Source: Pseudomonadota bacterium (GTDB taxonomy: Bacteria > Pseudomonadota > Alphaproteobacteria > Acetobacterales > Acetobacteraceae). Taken from it: a stretch of 14,250 nucleotides of DNA. The notes under the pieces are model-generated. The model worked only from the letters and a program-made list of their open reading frames with translations. It searched no databases and was not told the DNA's origin. A program made the translations under genes and the position numbers. Of this stretch, positions 8,839 through 14,250 are shown in pieces (within the stretch, counting starts at the first letter, position 1; the number at the start of each line of letters is the position of its first letter). The stretch covers positions 1 through 14,250 of the forward strand of contig JAKBAQ010000045.1 of assembly GCA_021808985.1 (NCBI GenBank). The letters are read 5' to 3'.

Positions 8839-8854
8839 ACACAAAATAAAGGAT
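8839..8854. promoter_or_regulatory. NrdR box 2 upstream of nrdJ
   Basis: ACACAAAATAAAGGAT matches about 12 of 16 positions of the NrdR pattern. It starts 16 bp after box 1 ends, which is the gap typical of paired NrdR boxes, where two sites lie on one DNA face. The spacing gives this weaker site its credibility. Confidence 0.6.
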
Positions 8855-8872
8855 TTATTCGCAAACCAACCC

Positions 8873-8909
8873 GCCCGGCCGGGCCAAGCCGCGCCCAGCC
8901 CCGCCGGGC
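8873..8909 (-). terminator. Possible terminator after the exported-protein operon
   Basis: Reading the minus strand, GCCCGGC (8909-8903) can pair with GCCGGGC (8879-8873), just after the stop of the gene ending at 8921. The following sequence is GGGTTGGTTT, so the T-tract is weak. The 12-bp palindrome GCCCGGCCGGGC at 8873-8884 is an alternative fold. Confidence 0.3.
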
Positions 8910-8920
8910 ACATCACCCAT

Positions 8921-9790
8921 TCAGCCATGGCCCGCCAGAATCGCCAGCCGCACGTCCTCCGCCTTGGCGGCGATATCCGCGGTCGCCTCCGGCGTCAGCG
9001 GCGGCAGGCCGAGAATGGTGTTAACCGCCGTCACCGTATCGGCGCTGATCGGTATGGTCTTGTCCGATGCCGAGCCCAGGAAAATCGCATATAAATCATC
9101 GCCGGTCGCGGGCGTCACGCCGGTCAGCGCGGTGGTGCCGGTCATCGCCAGGTTCTTCAGCAGCCCCAAATTCTCAAGCGGCGAGTCAATCCGCACGATC
9201 GAGGCATAATAAGTCTGCAGAACATAGGCGAACTCAGCGGCGGGGAGCGAATAAAACTGCGCCACGGTCATCGTCAGGTCTGGTTCGCCATCCGCGGTCA
9301 GGGTCATCACCGTGGTGCCCATGGCCGCCCAGTTGCTCACCGCTTCGGCCAGCGCCTTGTCTATCACATGCTCCGGCGCCCGCGCCACGCTCAGCCGGCC
9401 GAGCTCAACGGCGGGAATCCCCTCCTTCGCCCATACGGGCCGGCCGCCAGTCGTCCCGGCGGCCGGCCTGCTGCTGTTCTCGCCGCCGCCAAAGCGCGGC
9501 CCCTGCCTGTCCGTGCTGGTTCCCTCCGTGCCGGTCTCGGTTCCGGTTGAGCCTCCCTGCCCGTAATGGCCATTCACCCCGCTCGGCCCTCCTTGTCCCA
9601 TTGCCGAGCCAGAGGTTCCCCCCGGCGCATGGCTCATCCCGCCGCCACCGCCGCTGCCGGTGGTTTGCGCATGGGCGGCGCCCACCAGCCCCAGGGGGAA
9701 CATAGGCGGCATCGCCACCGCGAAGCTCACCGCAGCCGTGCCAAGCAGAACATGCCTTAAAACCCATGATGCGCGCGCGCTGGTTTTCAT
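8921..9790 (-). CDS. Exported Gly-rich protein of unknown function
   Basis: This 289-residue protein has a Sec-type signal peptide, with a basic N-terminus, a hydrophobic core and probable cleavage after AAHA near residue 41. Residues 43-117 form a low-complexity Gly/Ser/Thr linker. Residues 118-289 look like a mostly helical folded domain starting VWAKEGIPAVELGRLSVARA. There is no Cys, so no disulfide or lipobox. It is probably periplasmic or outside the cell. AGGAG lies 7 bases before the ATG. It is the last gene of a three-gene operon, 39 bp after the previous one, all encoding small exported proteins. I cannot assign a function. Confidence 0.85.
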   Translation of the reverse strand: MKTSARASWVLRHVLLGTAAVSFAVAMPPMFPLGLVGAAHAQTTGSGGGGGMSHAPGGTSGSAMGQGGPSGVNGHYGQGGSTGTETGTEGTSTDRQGPRFGGGENSSRPAAGTTGGRPVWAKEGIPAVELGRLSVARAPEHVIDKALAEAVSNWAAMGTTVMTLTADGEPDLTMTVAQFYSLPAAEFAYVLQTYYASIVRIDSPLENLGLLKNLAMTGTTALTGVTPATGDDLYAIFLGSASDKTIPISADTVTAVNTILGLPPLTPEATADIAAKAEDVRLAILAGHG

Positions 9791-9829
9791 TTTAGGTCTC
9801 CTTTTCCTCGCTGATAAAATATGTGCCTT

Positions 9830-10264
9830 TCAGGGTGAGCGCAGAACCTTGTTGTCCACGCCCCAACTTCCCTGGCCCTGGTGAATGAAATGCTCTCCCC
9901 CATTCCCACCGCCGACCGGCCCGCTCGCCGCGCCGTCAGAAGGAGGAAAAATATCGCCACCATCCTCGCCGCCGCCGTGGCCGCCACCGCCGGTATGCCC
10001 GCCGCCCGCCTCGCCGCCACCCAGGGTTCGCCCGGTGCGCTGCCTGTGGCGCCGGGCGCGCTCCGCGGGCGTTTTGCCGGCGCCATGGCCGCCAGCCTCA
10101 CCCTTGCCGCCACCCTCGCCACCGCTCCCCGCATGGCCCCCGCTGCCTTCTTGCGCCAGCCCCCCGCGCGGGAGCGCGCACAACAGCCCGGCCAGCCCCA
10201 ACGCCCGCAGCAGCCGGCGCCGCGGCATCGTCATGAATATCACCCAGCTCCCATCATTTTGCAT
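9830..10264 (-). CDS. Exported Gly/His-rich low-complexity protein
   Basis: This small protein has about 144 residues from ATG 10264. MPRRRLLRALGLAGLLCALP followed by RGGLAQ is an export signal with a twin-arginine look, cleaved near GLA-Q. The mature part is dominated by Gly with scattered His, Glu and Lys, plus one basic stretch (ERARRHRQR), and ends SWGVDNKVLRSP. Poly-Gly/His could bind metal or be a disordered linker; neither is shown. AAGGA lies 10 bases before ATG 10264; the ATG codons at 10234 and 10228 are alternatives that would trim the protein to the signal peptide. It begins 25 bp after the upstream gene. Low complexity makes family recognition impossible by eye. Confidence 0.65.
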   Translation of the reverse strand: MQNDGSWVIFMTMPRRRLLRALGLAGLLCALPRGGLAQEGSGGHAGSGGEGGGKGEAGGHGAGKTPAERARRHRQRTGRTLGGGEAGGGHTGGGGHGGGEDGGDIFPPSDGAASGPVGGGNGGEHFIHQGQGSWGVDNKVLRSP

Positions 10265-10289
10265 GGTCGCAGCATCCTTTTCCCTCGGC

Positions 10290-10781
10290 TCAGCGCGCCT
10301 CCTGCGCACGCATCGCCTCCGCCGCCGCTTGAATCGCCCTGGCGCGCGCGGGCGTCGTGCTCACGCACAGCAGCGCATTCACCTGCCGGTAGCGCGCCGT
10401 GGTAATCGGCACCGCGCTCGCCAGCGCCAGATAGCTCGCCGCCAGCGCCGTATCCGGCAGGCGCTTGCCCAGCTCCGCCTGATAATCCGCCAATAAATAC
10501 AGCTCCGTCTTTGCCGCTCCCGCCGCGAAACCCGGCGCCAGCTCCATCTGTGCTGCTTGCAGGCGTTGCAGATTCATCCCGGAAAATCTTTGTCTTTCCG
10601 TGATATTGAAACGATAATCACCACACCACGCACCGCGCGGCGGCGGCTCAAACTTGCCGCCGGTCAGCGGATGCTGCGCCGAGACAATATTCTGCGCCCC
10701 CGCGCCGCCAGCCGGCGTCATCAGCAAAAGGCCACAAAGAACAAAAAAACGCAGAAAATTCCTGCCAGCATATCTGGTCAT
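10290..10781 (-). CDS. Small exported protein of unknown function
   Basis: This protein has about 163 residues from ATG 10781. The signal peptide runs MTRYAGRNFLRFFVLCGLLL and on to AGGAGA-Q, with cleavage near residue 29. The mature protein has two Cys (about C53 in AWCGDY and C139 in ALLCVS) that could form a disulfide, and a helical middle. GTG 10820 and ATG 10808 are longer start options without a good ribosome site; the chosen start places the signal peptide at the N-terminus. It is the first gene of the operon that continues to 8921, behind an FNR-type box at 10867-10880. I do not recognise the family. Confidence 0.75.
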   Translation of the reverse strand: MTRYAGRNFLRFFVLCGLLLMTPAGGAGAQNIVSAQHPLTGGKFEPPPRGAWCGDYRFNITERQRFSGMNLQRLQAAQMELAPGFAAGAAKTELYLLADYQAELGKRLPDTALAASYLALASAVPITTARYRQVNALLCVSTTPARARAIQAAAEAMRAQEAR

Positions 10782-10866
10782 ATCGCACACCACCGGGCGC
10801 TCATGCATGGCGCGAAACACATAACCTCACGCTCGCAAAGCATCACGCGCCCCGCTTATTATGTCA

Positions 10867-10880
10867 TTGACATGGATCAA
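10867..10880. promoter_or_regulatory. FNR/FixK-type box for the minus-strand operon
   Basis: TTGACATGGATCAA fits the FNR/FnrL/FixK pattern TTGA(T/C)-N4-(A/G)TCAA with both half sites intact. It is centred 92 bp before the chosen ATG at 10781. It overlaps a second palindrome, ATGTCATTGACAT (10861-10873). The presence of the motif is certain; binding is inferred. Confidence 0.6.
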
Positions 10881-10950
10881 ACCCACCAAGGCCTTTCTGG
10901 AACAAATTGAACGAAGCGTAAATTTTAGAGAATGTTCTGCAATTCTCTGC

Positions 10951-11077
10951 AAAAACATTAAGGATAATTCGCAAAAGTTTTTTGGGGCCTGGCCCTTTTT
11001 TGCAAAAAAGGGCCAGAATCTTGGGGAGCTTTTTATAAAAAGCTCCCCAAACCCCGCAAAAATTTTTAATAATTTCA
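10951..11077 (+). repeat. 127-bp double-palindrome intergenic repeat, copy C
   Basis: It is identical to the copy at 21-147 at 123 of 127 positions and in the same orientation. The 28-bp palindrome is at 10989-11016 and the 30-bp palindrome (half site TTGGGGAGCTTTTTA) at 11021-11050. All four differences from copy A fall in the second palindrome as two base-pair exchanges, C:G to A:T and C:G to T:A, so both copies stay perfect palindromes. It lies between two divergent promoters, so it is not simply the end of a gene. Confidence 0.9.
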
Positions 11078-11142
11078 GTTTGTTGTAATAGAAAACGTTC
11101 AAGACAAACTCTGGGCAAAAAATAATGATGCAATTTCAAAAG

Positions 11143-11156
11143 TTGATGTGAATCAA
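11143..11156. promoter_or_regulatory. FNR/FixK-type box for the barrel gene
   Basis: TTGATGTGAATCAA is a perfect match to the FNR consensus TTGAT-N4-ATCAA, centred about 81 bp before the ATG at 11231. This suggests oxygen- or redox-linked control by an FNR/CRP-family regulator. No clear -10 element could be assigned downstream. The regulator itself is not in the window. Confidence 0.7.
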
Positions 11157-11230
11157 TGCACCTTCGCAGCCTTTGGATGAAGCTGCCGCCGTTGAAATGC
11201 TTGAAAACATGAATGTAAAGGCGCCAGCTC

Positions 11231-12790
11231 ATGAGGCATCTCGCCGTTAAGCTGTCATCCTTGGCGATCGCGGTGGCCATTGGCCTGTATCCATGGGCCG
11301 CGCGGGGCGCTGGCGCCGGCTCGGTTGAAAAACAACTGGAAATTGCAGCCGAATCAGGCCCCCGCATCTTGCTTGAGAGCCTGACCAAAATCCTCGCAGC
11401 CACCCCATCCCTGGCAGCCACGCCCGAGGCGGCGGCCATGCTCGCCCGCGCGGCGGCCGCCCCGGTGCCGGATTTCGTGGGCGCCAACCTGCCCATTTAT
11501 CTTGAAATCAGCAGCATCATCACTGCCGCCGCCCCACCGGCGCAGCGCGATGCGGTGCATCAAGCCGTCAGTCGAGAGCTCACCCGCTTCGTCGCCACGG
11601 ATATCCGCATCATGCCGCCCCTCCAGCCTGACACAATCGGCAACGCCCCCCGCCAATCGCCCGAAGTCGGCGGCCCAGGCTTCACACTCGGCTCCTTCAC
11701 CGTGTATCCTGAGCTTCAGGCCGGATTATTCTATGACAATAACATTTATGACACCCGCACCGGCAAAGTCGCTGACAAAGTCGGCAGCATATCGCCGCGC
11801 ATCGCCCTCAAATCCAACTGGGCGCGCAACGCGCTTTATGCCGAAGCCGGGTCCGACCTCACCGGCTATCTCACCAAAGGCCGTGAAAACACGGCTGACT
11901 GGCACACCCTCATCGAAGGCCGGATCGACCTTGGCAACAGCACCCGCATCCTGCTCGGCGCCTCCGCCCTCATGGAACATGAAGACCGTGCCTCGCCTGA
12001 CGCGGTGGAAGGCCTGACCCCGACACCCTATTGGGAGCAGAACGGCTACGCTGGCGTGGTGCGCCGCTTTGGCGATTTCAGCGTGCGCGCCGGCGCCGCC
12101 GTGGAGCGCATGACCTTTGGCAATGTCGAAGCCGCGCACGGCCCCATCGACAATCAAGACCGTGACCGCAACCGCTACACATTCGGCCTCTCCGTGCGTG
12201 ATGAATCGCAGCCCGGCCTGCGCCCCTTCATCGAGGCGCTGGGCGATCTGCGCCGCTACAACCATTCCCCGGATGATTTCGGCTACGAACGCAACTCAGA
12301 CGGCTACCGCGTCAGCATGGGCGCATTGTTCCGCATCTCTCCCGCCTTGTCCGGAGAAGCATCCCTCGGCCTGATGCAACGAAACTATGCCGACCCGCGC
12401 TTCAAAACCATCCTCACCCCGGCGGCCGATGCCGATATCCGCTGGCAGGCGGCGGAAAATACCGCGGCTGTCCTGTTTCTGGACCGTTCAATCGAAGAGA
12501 CGACACTCTCCGGCAGCTCAGCCTACATATACACCCTCACCGGCGGCCGGGTGGAGCAGACGCTCAGCCCCGACCTCGCGGGTTTTGTCCGCGCCGCCTT
12601 CGCGCACAGTCAGTTTCAGCAATCCTCACGCTGGGATAACGAGGCGGATATATCAGTCGGCGTGCGCTATTACCTCACCAGCCTGCTCTATATCGGCGCT
12701 GATTACCGCTACACACAGCGTGTATCGGGCGATTCCACGATGAATTTTTCCCGTCATCAGGCATATCTGATGCTCGGCGCGGCATTCTGA
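11231..12790 (+). CDS. Outer-membrane beta-barrel protein (BBP2-like)
   Basis: This 519-residue protein has a Sec signal peptide (1 to about 28, ending WAARGAGA). A helical region rich in Ala and Pro follows (about 32-130). A beta-barrel then starts near GSFTVYPELQAGLFYDNNIY (154-173), the typical opening of the putative beta-barrel porin 2 family. Repeated amphipathic strands follow, and the final residue is Phe (LMLGAAF), the usual outer-membrane insertion signal. Such proteins are often annotated as outer-membrane or polysaccharide-related barrels; the substrate here is unknown. The N-terminal helical domain is not one I recognise. AAGG lies about 9 bases before the ATG. A perfect FNR-type box lies upstream. 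It is divergent from the exported-protein operon and converges on the cytochrome pair. Confidence 0.85.
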   Translation: MRHLAVKLSSLAIAVAIGLYPWAARGAGAGSVEKQLEIAAESGPRILLESLTKILAATPSLAATPEAAAMLARAAAAPVPDFVGANLPIYLEISSIITAAAPPAQRDAVHQAVSRELTRFVATDIRIMPPLQPDTIGNAPRQSPEVGGPGFTLGSFTVYPELQAGLFYDNNIYDTRTGKVADKVGSISPRIALKSNWARNALYAEAGSDLTGYLTKGRENTADWHTLIEGRIDLGNSTRILLGASALMEHEDRASPDAVEGLTPTPYWEQNGYAGVVRRFGDFSVRAGAAVERMTFGNVEAAHGPIDNQDRDRNRYTFGLSVRDESQPGLRPFIEALGDLRRYNHSPDDFGYERNSDGYRVSMGALFRISPALSGEASLGLMQRNYADPRFKTILTPAADADIRWQAAENTAAVLFLDRSIEETTLSGSSAYIYTLTGGRVEQTLSPDLAGFVRAAFAHSQFQQSSRWDNEADISVGVRYYLTSLLYIGADYRYTQRVSGDSTMNFSRHQAYLMLGAAF

Positions 12791-12813
12791 ACATCCAGAT
12801 TCCTTTCGCTTAA

Positions 12814-12838
12814 GGGCATGAGGGCAAACGCCATGCCC
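12814..12838. terminator. Hairpin between the convergent barrel and tsdA genes
   Basis: GGGCATG (12814-12820) pairs with CATGCCC (12832-12838) across an 11-base loop. It lies in the 61-bp gap between two convergent stops. The T-tract is minimal on both strands, so it is only a weak candidate for a shared terminator. Confidence 0.35.
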
Positions 12839-12851
12839 CGCCATCACCGCC

Positions 12852-13754
12852 CTACTGCGCCGTGCCTCCCAGCACATGGCCATTCACCACGGTCCCATAA
12901 AGCGAGAACGGGGTGTCATGGAACTTCGCCCTCGTCGCGGCCACGCTGCCGGTAAAGCGCGGGTCCTGCGGGCGGTCCTTGCTGTCTATGTAGGCCGCCA
13001 CGTCCCAGGCCTGCTGGGTGCTCAGCGTGCCCGCCATGCCAAGCGGCATATTGGCGTGGATGAAGTCCGCCGCATTGCTGATCGTGCTCATCCCCGCCCC
13101 CCAATTGTAGGAATCCTTGCCCCACACGGCGGGAAACACCACCGCCCCATGCGCCATGGTCCCCGCGCCGTTCGCCCCGTGGCAGAGCGAGCAGTTCTGC
13201 GCATACACCGCCTGCCCGCGCTGGTAGCTGGGCGCGGCGGCCGGCTTGGCCAGCTTGGGGTAGCCGCGCCCCGCCATCTTGGCGCCCGTCGGCGCGTTGG
13301 TTGAAAGCCAGAACGAGTACGCTTCCAGCGCCACCATCACCGTGCTGTCCAGCGGCGGCGCCTTGCCGTTCTCGCTGAAGCGGAAGCACCCCTGCAACCG
13401 CTCGCCGAAATTATTCACCTTCTTGTTCTTGGCGCGATAAGCCGGATACGCCACATAAGCCGCCCACATCGGCGACGAGTTCGCCAGCCGCCCCCCGTCC
13501 AGATGGCAATTATCGCAGCTCAGCGTATTGCCGGTGAATTGCGGCGCATATTTGGGCGTGTTGCGGAAAATATTCTCCCCCAGCTTCACCGCGTCGCCAA
13601 ACGGCCCGGTGGGCATGGCGGCCTCGGCGGGCGGCGAGAACGCGGCGGCGCCCGGCGTCTGCGCCATGGCCGCGCCGCCGGGCAGCGCCAGCCACGCCGC
13701 CCCCAAAAACGCCATCGTCAATGCCTTGCGGGCTTCCAGCATAACGGCTCTCAT
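12852..13754 (-). CDS. tsdA: TsdA-like diheme cytochrome c (probable thiosulfate dehydrogenase)
   Basis: TsdA joins two thiosulfates to tetrathionate in the periplasm and passes the electrons to a cytochrome. The 300-residue protein has a Sec signal peptide ending AMA-Q (about 31) and two haem c sites: CDNCH (80-84) and CSLCH (188-192). Between them, ERLQGCFRFSENGKAPPLDS places Cys123 where TsdA has its unusual Cys ligand to the first haem. WGKDSYNWGAGM (211-222) and NMPLG (235-239) offer Met ligands to the second haem and match TsdA-type sequence. GGAG lies 7 bases before the ATG, which overlaps the upstream cytochrome gene by 4 bases (ATGA). Another COG3258-type diheme cytochrome with a different sulfur substrate is the main alternative. 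Confidence 0.75.
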   Translation of the reverse strand: MRAVMLEARKALTMAFLGAAWLALPGGAAMAQTPGAAAFSPPAEAAMPTGPFGDAVKLGENIFRNTPKYAPQFTGNTLSCDNCHLDGGRLANSSPMWAAYVAYPAYRAKNKKVNNFGERLQGCFRFSENGKAPPLDSTVMVALEAYSFWLSTNAPTGAKMAGRGYPKLAKPAAAPSYQRGQAVYAQNCSLCHGANGAGTMAHGAVVFPAVWGKDSYNWGAGMSTISNAADFIHANMPLGMAGTLSTQQAWDVAAYIDSKDRPQDPRFTGSVAATRAKFHDTPFSLYGTVVNGHVLGGTAQ

Positions 13755-14250
13755 GGCTTTGCTCCGGTGGCGGGGTTGGCGGGCAGGGCGGCATAATAGG
13801 CCGTCACGGCGCTAATCTGCGCCGTGCTCAGCCGGTGCGCGATGGCTGACATCAGCCCCATCGGGCCGTTCTTGCGCGTGCCATCCCGCCATCCATTCAG
13901 CTGCGCGGCCAGATACACCGCCGGCTGCCCCGCCAGCCGAGGAAACTGCACCCCCACCCCGGTGCCGCCAGGGCCATGGCAGGAATCGCAGGAGGGAATG
14001 CCATTTTCCAGCCCCGCCTGCCAGTCGCCCCGCCGCGCGAGGTCAGCACCCGCGCCCGTGGGCGGGGCAGGGGGCAACGGCGCCGCCGCAACCGGCATCG
14101 CCGCGTAATAATCGCCCAGCGCCGCCATCTCCGCCGTGCTCAGCGGCGCGGCCATCCCGCTCATAATCGCGCTGCTCCGCTCATGGTCCTTAAACGCGGC
14201 AAGCTGCGCCCGCACATAAGCCGCCGGCAGCCCCGCCAGCGCGGGAAACC
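13751..14250 (-). CDS. tsdB: TsdB-like diheme cytochrome c4-type protein, 5' end beyond the window
   Basis: The visible 165 residues show two cytochrome c4-like halves. The first half (FPALAGLPAAYV, then GMAAPLSTAEMAALGDYYA) lacks its haem motif, which would lie past the window edge. The second half has CDSCH (visible residues 87-91) followed by FPRLAGQPAVYLAAQL and MSAIAHRLSTAQISAVTAYY, with a Met as likely sixth ligand. The repeated FPxLAGxPAxY motif confirms the duplication. TsdB proteins are diheme electron acceptors for TsdA and are often encoded just upstream, as here with a 4-base ATGA overlap. It should be periplasmic. The start cannot be placed; the reading frame is open to the edge. 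A generic cytochrome c4 is the alternative name. Confidence 0.7.
   Translation of the reverse strand, partial: FPALAGLPAAYVRAQLAAFKDHERSSAIMSGMAAPLSTAEMAALGDYYAAMPVAAAPLPPAPPTGAGADLARRGDWQAGLENGIPSCDSCHGPGGTGVGVQFPRLAGQPAVYLAAQLNGWRDGTRKNGPMGLMSAIAHRLSTAQISAVTAYYAALPANPATGAKP

Larger units (their letters stand above)
10782..11230. other. Divergent intergenic control region
   Basis: This 449-bp stretch separates the minus-strand exported-protein operon from the plus-strand barrel gene. It holds an FNR-type box at each side, the third palindromic repeat between them, and a small hairpin next to the repeat (AGAGAAT 10927-10933 with ATTCTCT 10942-10948). TTATGT on the minus strand (10824-10819) could be a -10 element placing the left box near -61.5. 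ORFs crossing the repeat here are spurious. I see no other gene. Confidence 0.7.

Noticed and set aside
8682..8920. Cobalamin riboswitch upstream of nrdJ
   Set aside because: A B12-dependent enzyme makes this plausible, but no B12 box (GCCACTG-like) or the needed structured length is present.
9885..10496. Long plus-strand ORFs opposite the exported-protein operon
   Set aside because: Pro/Ala/Arg-rich composition is typical of frames opposite Gly-rich genes. The minus-strand frames have signal peptides and operon spacing.
10827..11102. ORFs crossing the third repeat on both strands, and a similar one at 6035-6313
   Set aside because: They share near-identical peptides only because the repeat DNA is shared. 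They lack ribosome sites and family features.

Overview
The window is high-GC DNA that looks like an alphaproteobacterium, most likely a member of the Acetobacteraceae related to the acidophilic genera. This rests on protein character (class II NrdJ as the ribonucleotide reductase, divergent hrcA-rph pair, TsdA-like cytochrome, BBP2-type barrel), on strongly C-biased third codon positions, and on promoter motifs of alphaproteobacterial type. The genus is inference; no rRNA or other taxonomic marker is present. I see no tRNA, rRNA, CRISPR array, transposase or phage gene.

Left part (1-6172), mostly housekeeping. A 127-bp palindromic repeat is followed by an attenuator-like leader (a 17-residue Leu-rich leader peptide, apparently leaderless, with competing RNA stems) and then leuA. 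leuA converges on hrcA across a shared hairpin. hrcA is divergent from rph. rph is translationally coupled (TAATG) to glpK, and a two-domain SnoaL/NTF2-like protein gene follows closely. A second, more degenerate copy of the repeat separates this unit from nrdJ.

Middle (6173-8920). The class II (adenosylcobalamin-dependent) ribonucleotide reductase nrdJ is on the minus strand. Its upstream region carries two NrdR-box-like sites with the expected 16-bp gap, and a short Cys-rich upstream ORF that overlaps the nrdJ start.

Right part (8921-14250), accessory and envelope. Three small genes for exported proteins of unknown function lie in one minus-strand operon, divergent from a gene for an outer-membrane beta-barrel protein. 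The intergenic region between them holds one FNR/FixK-type box facing each side, with the third copy of the palindromic repeat between the boxes. Converging on the barrel gene is a tsdBA-like pair of diheme cytochromes c, probably a periplasmic thiosulfate-oxidising module. The first gene of that pair runs off the right edge.

The most interesting items are the repeat family, in which all differences between two copies are compensatory, the leaderless leu attenuator, the NrdR boxes plus upstream ORF at nrdJ, and the divergent envelope locus with paired FNR-type boxes.
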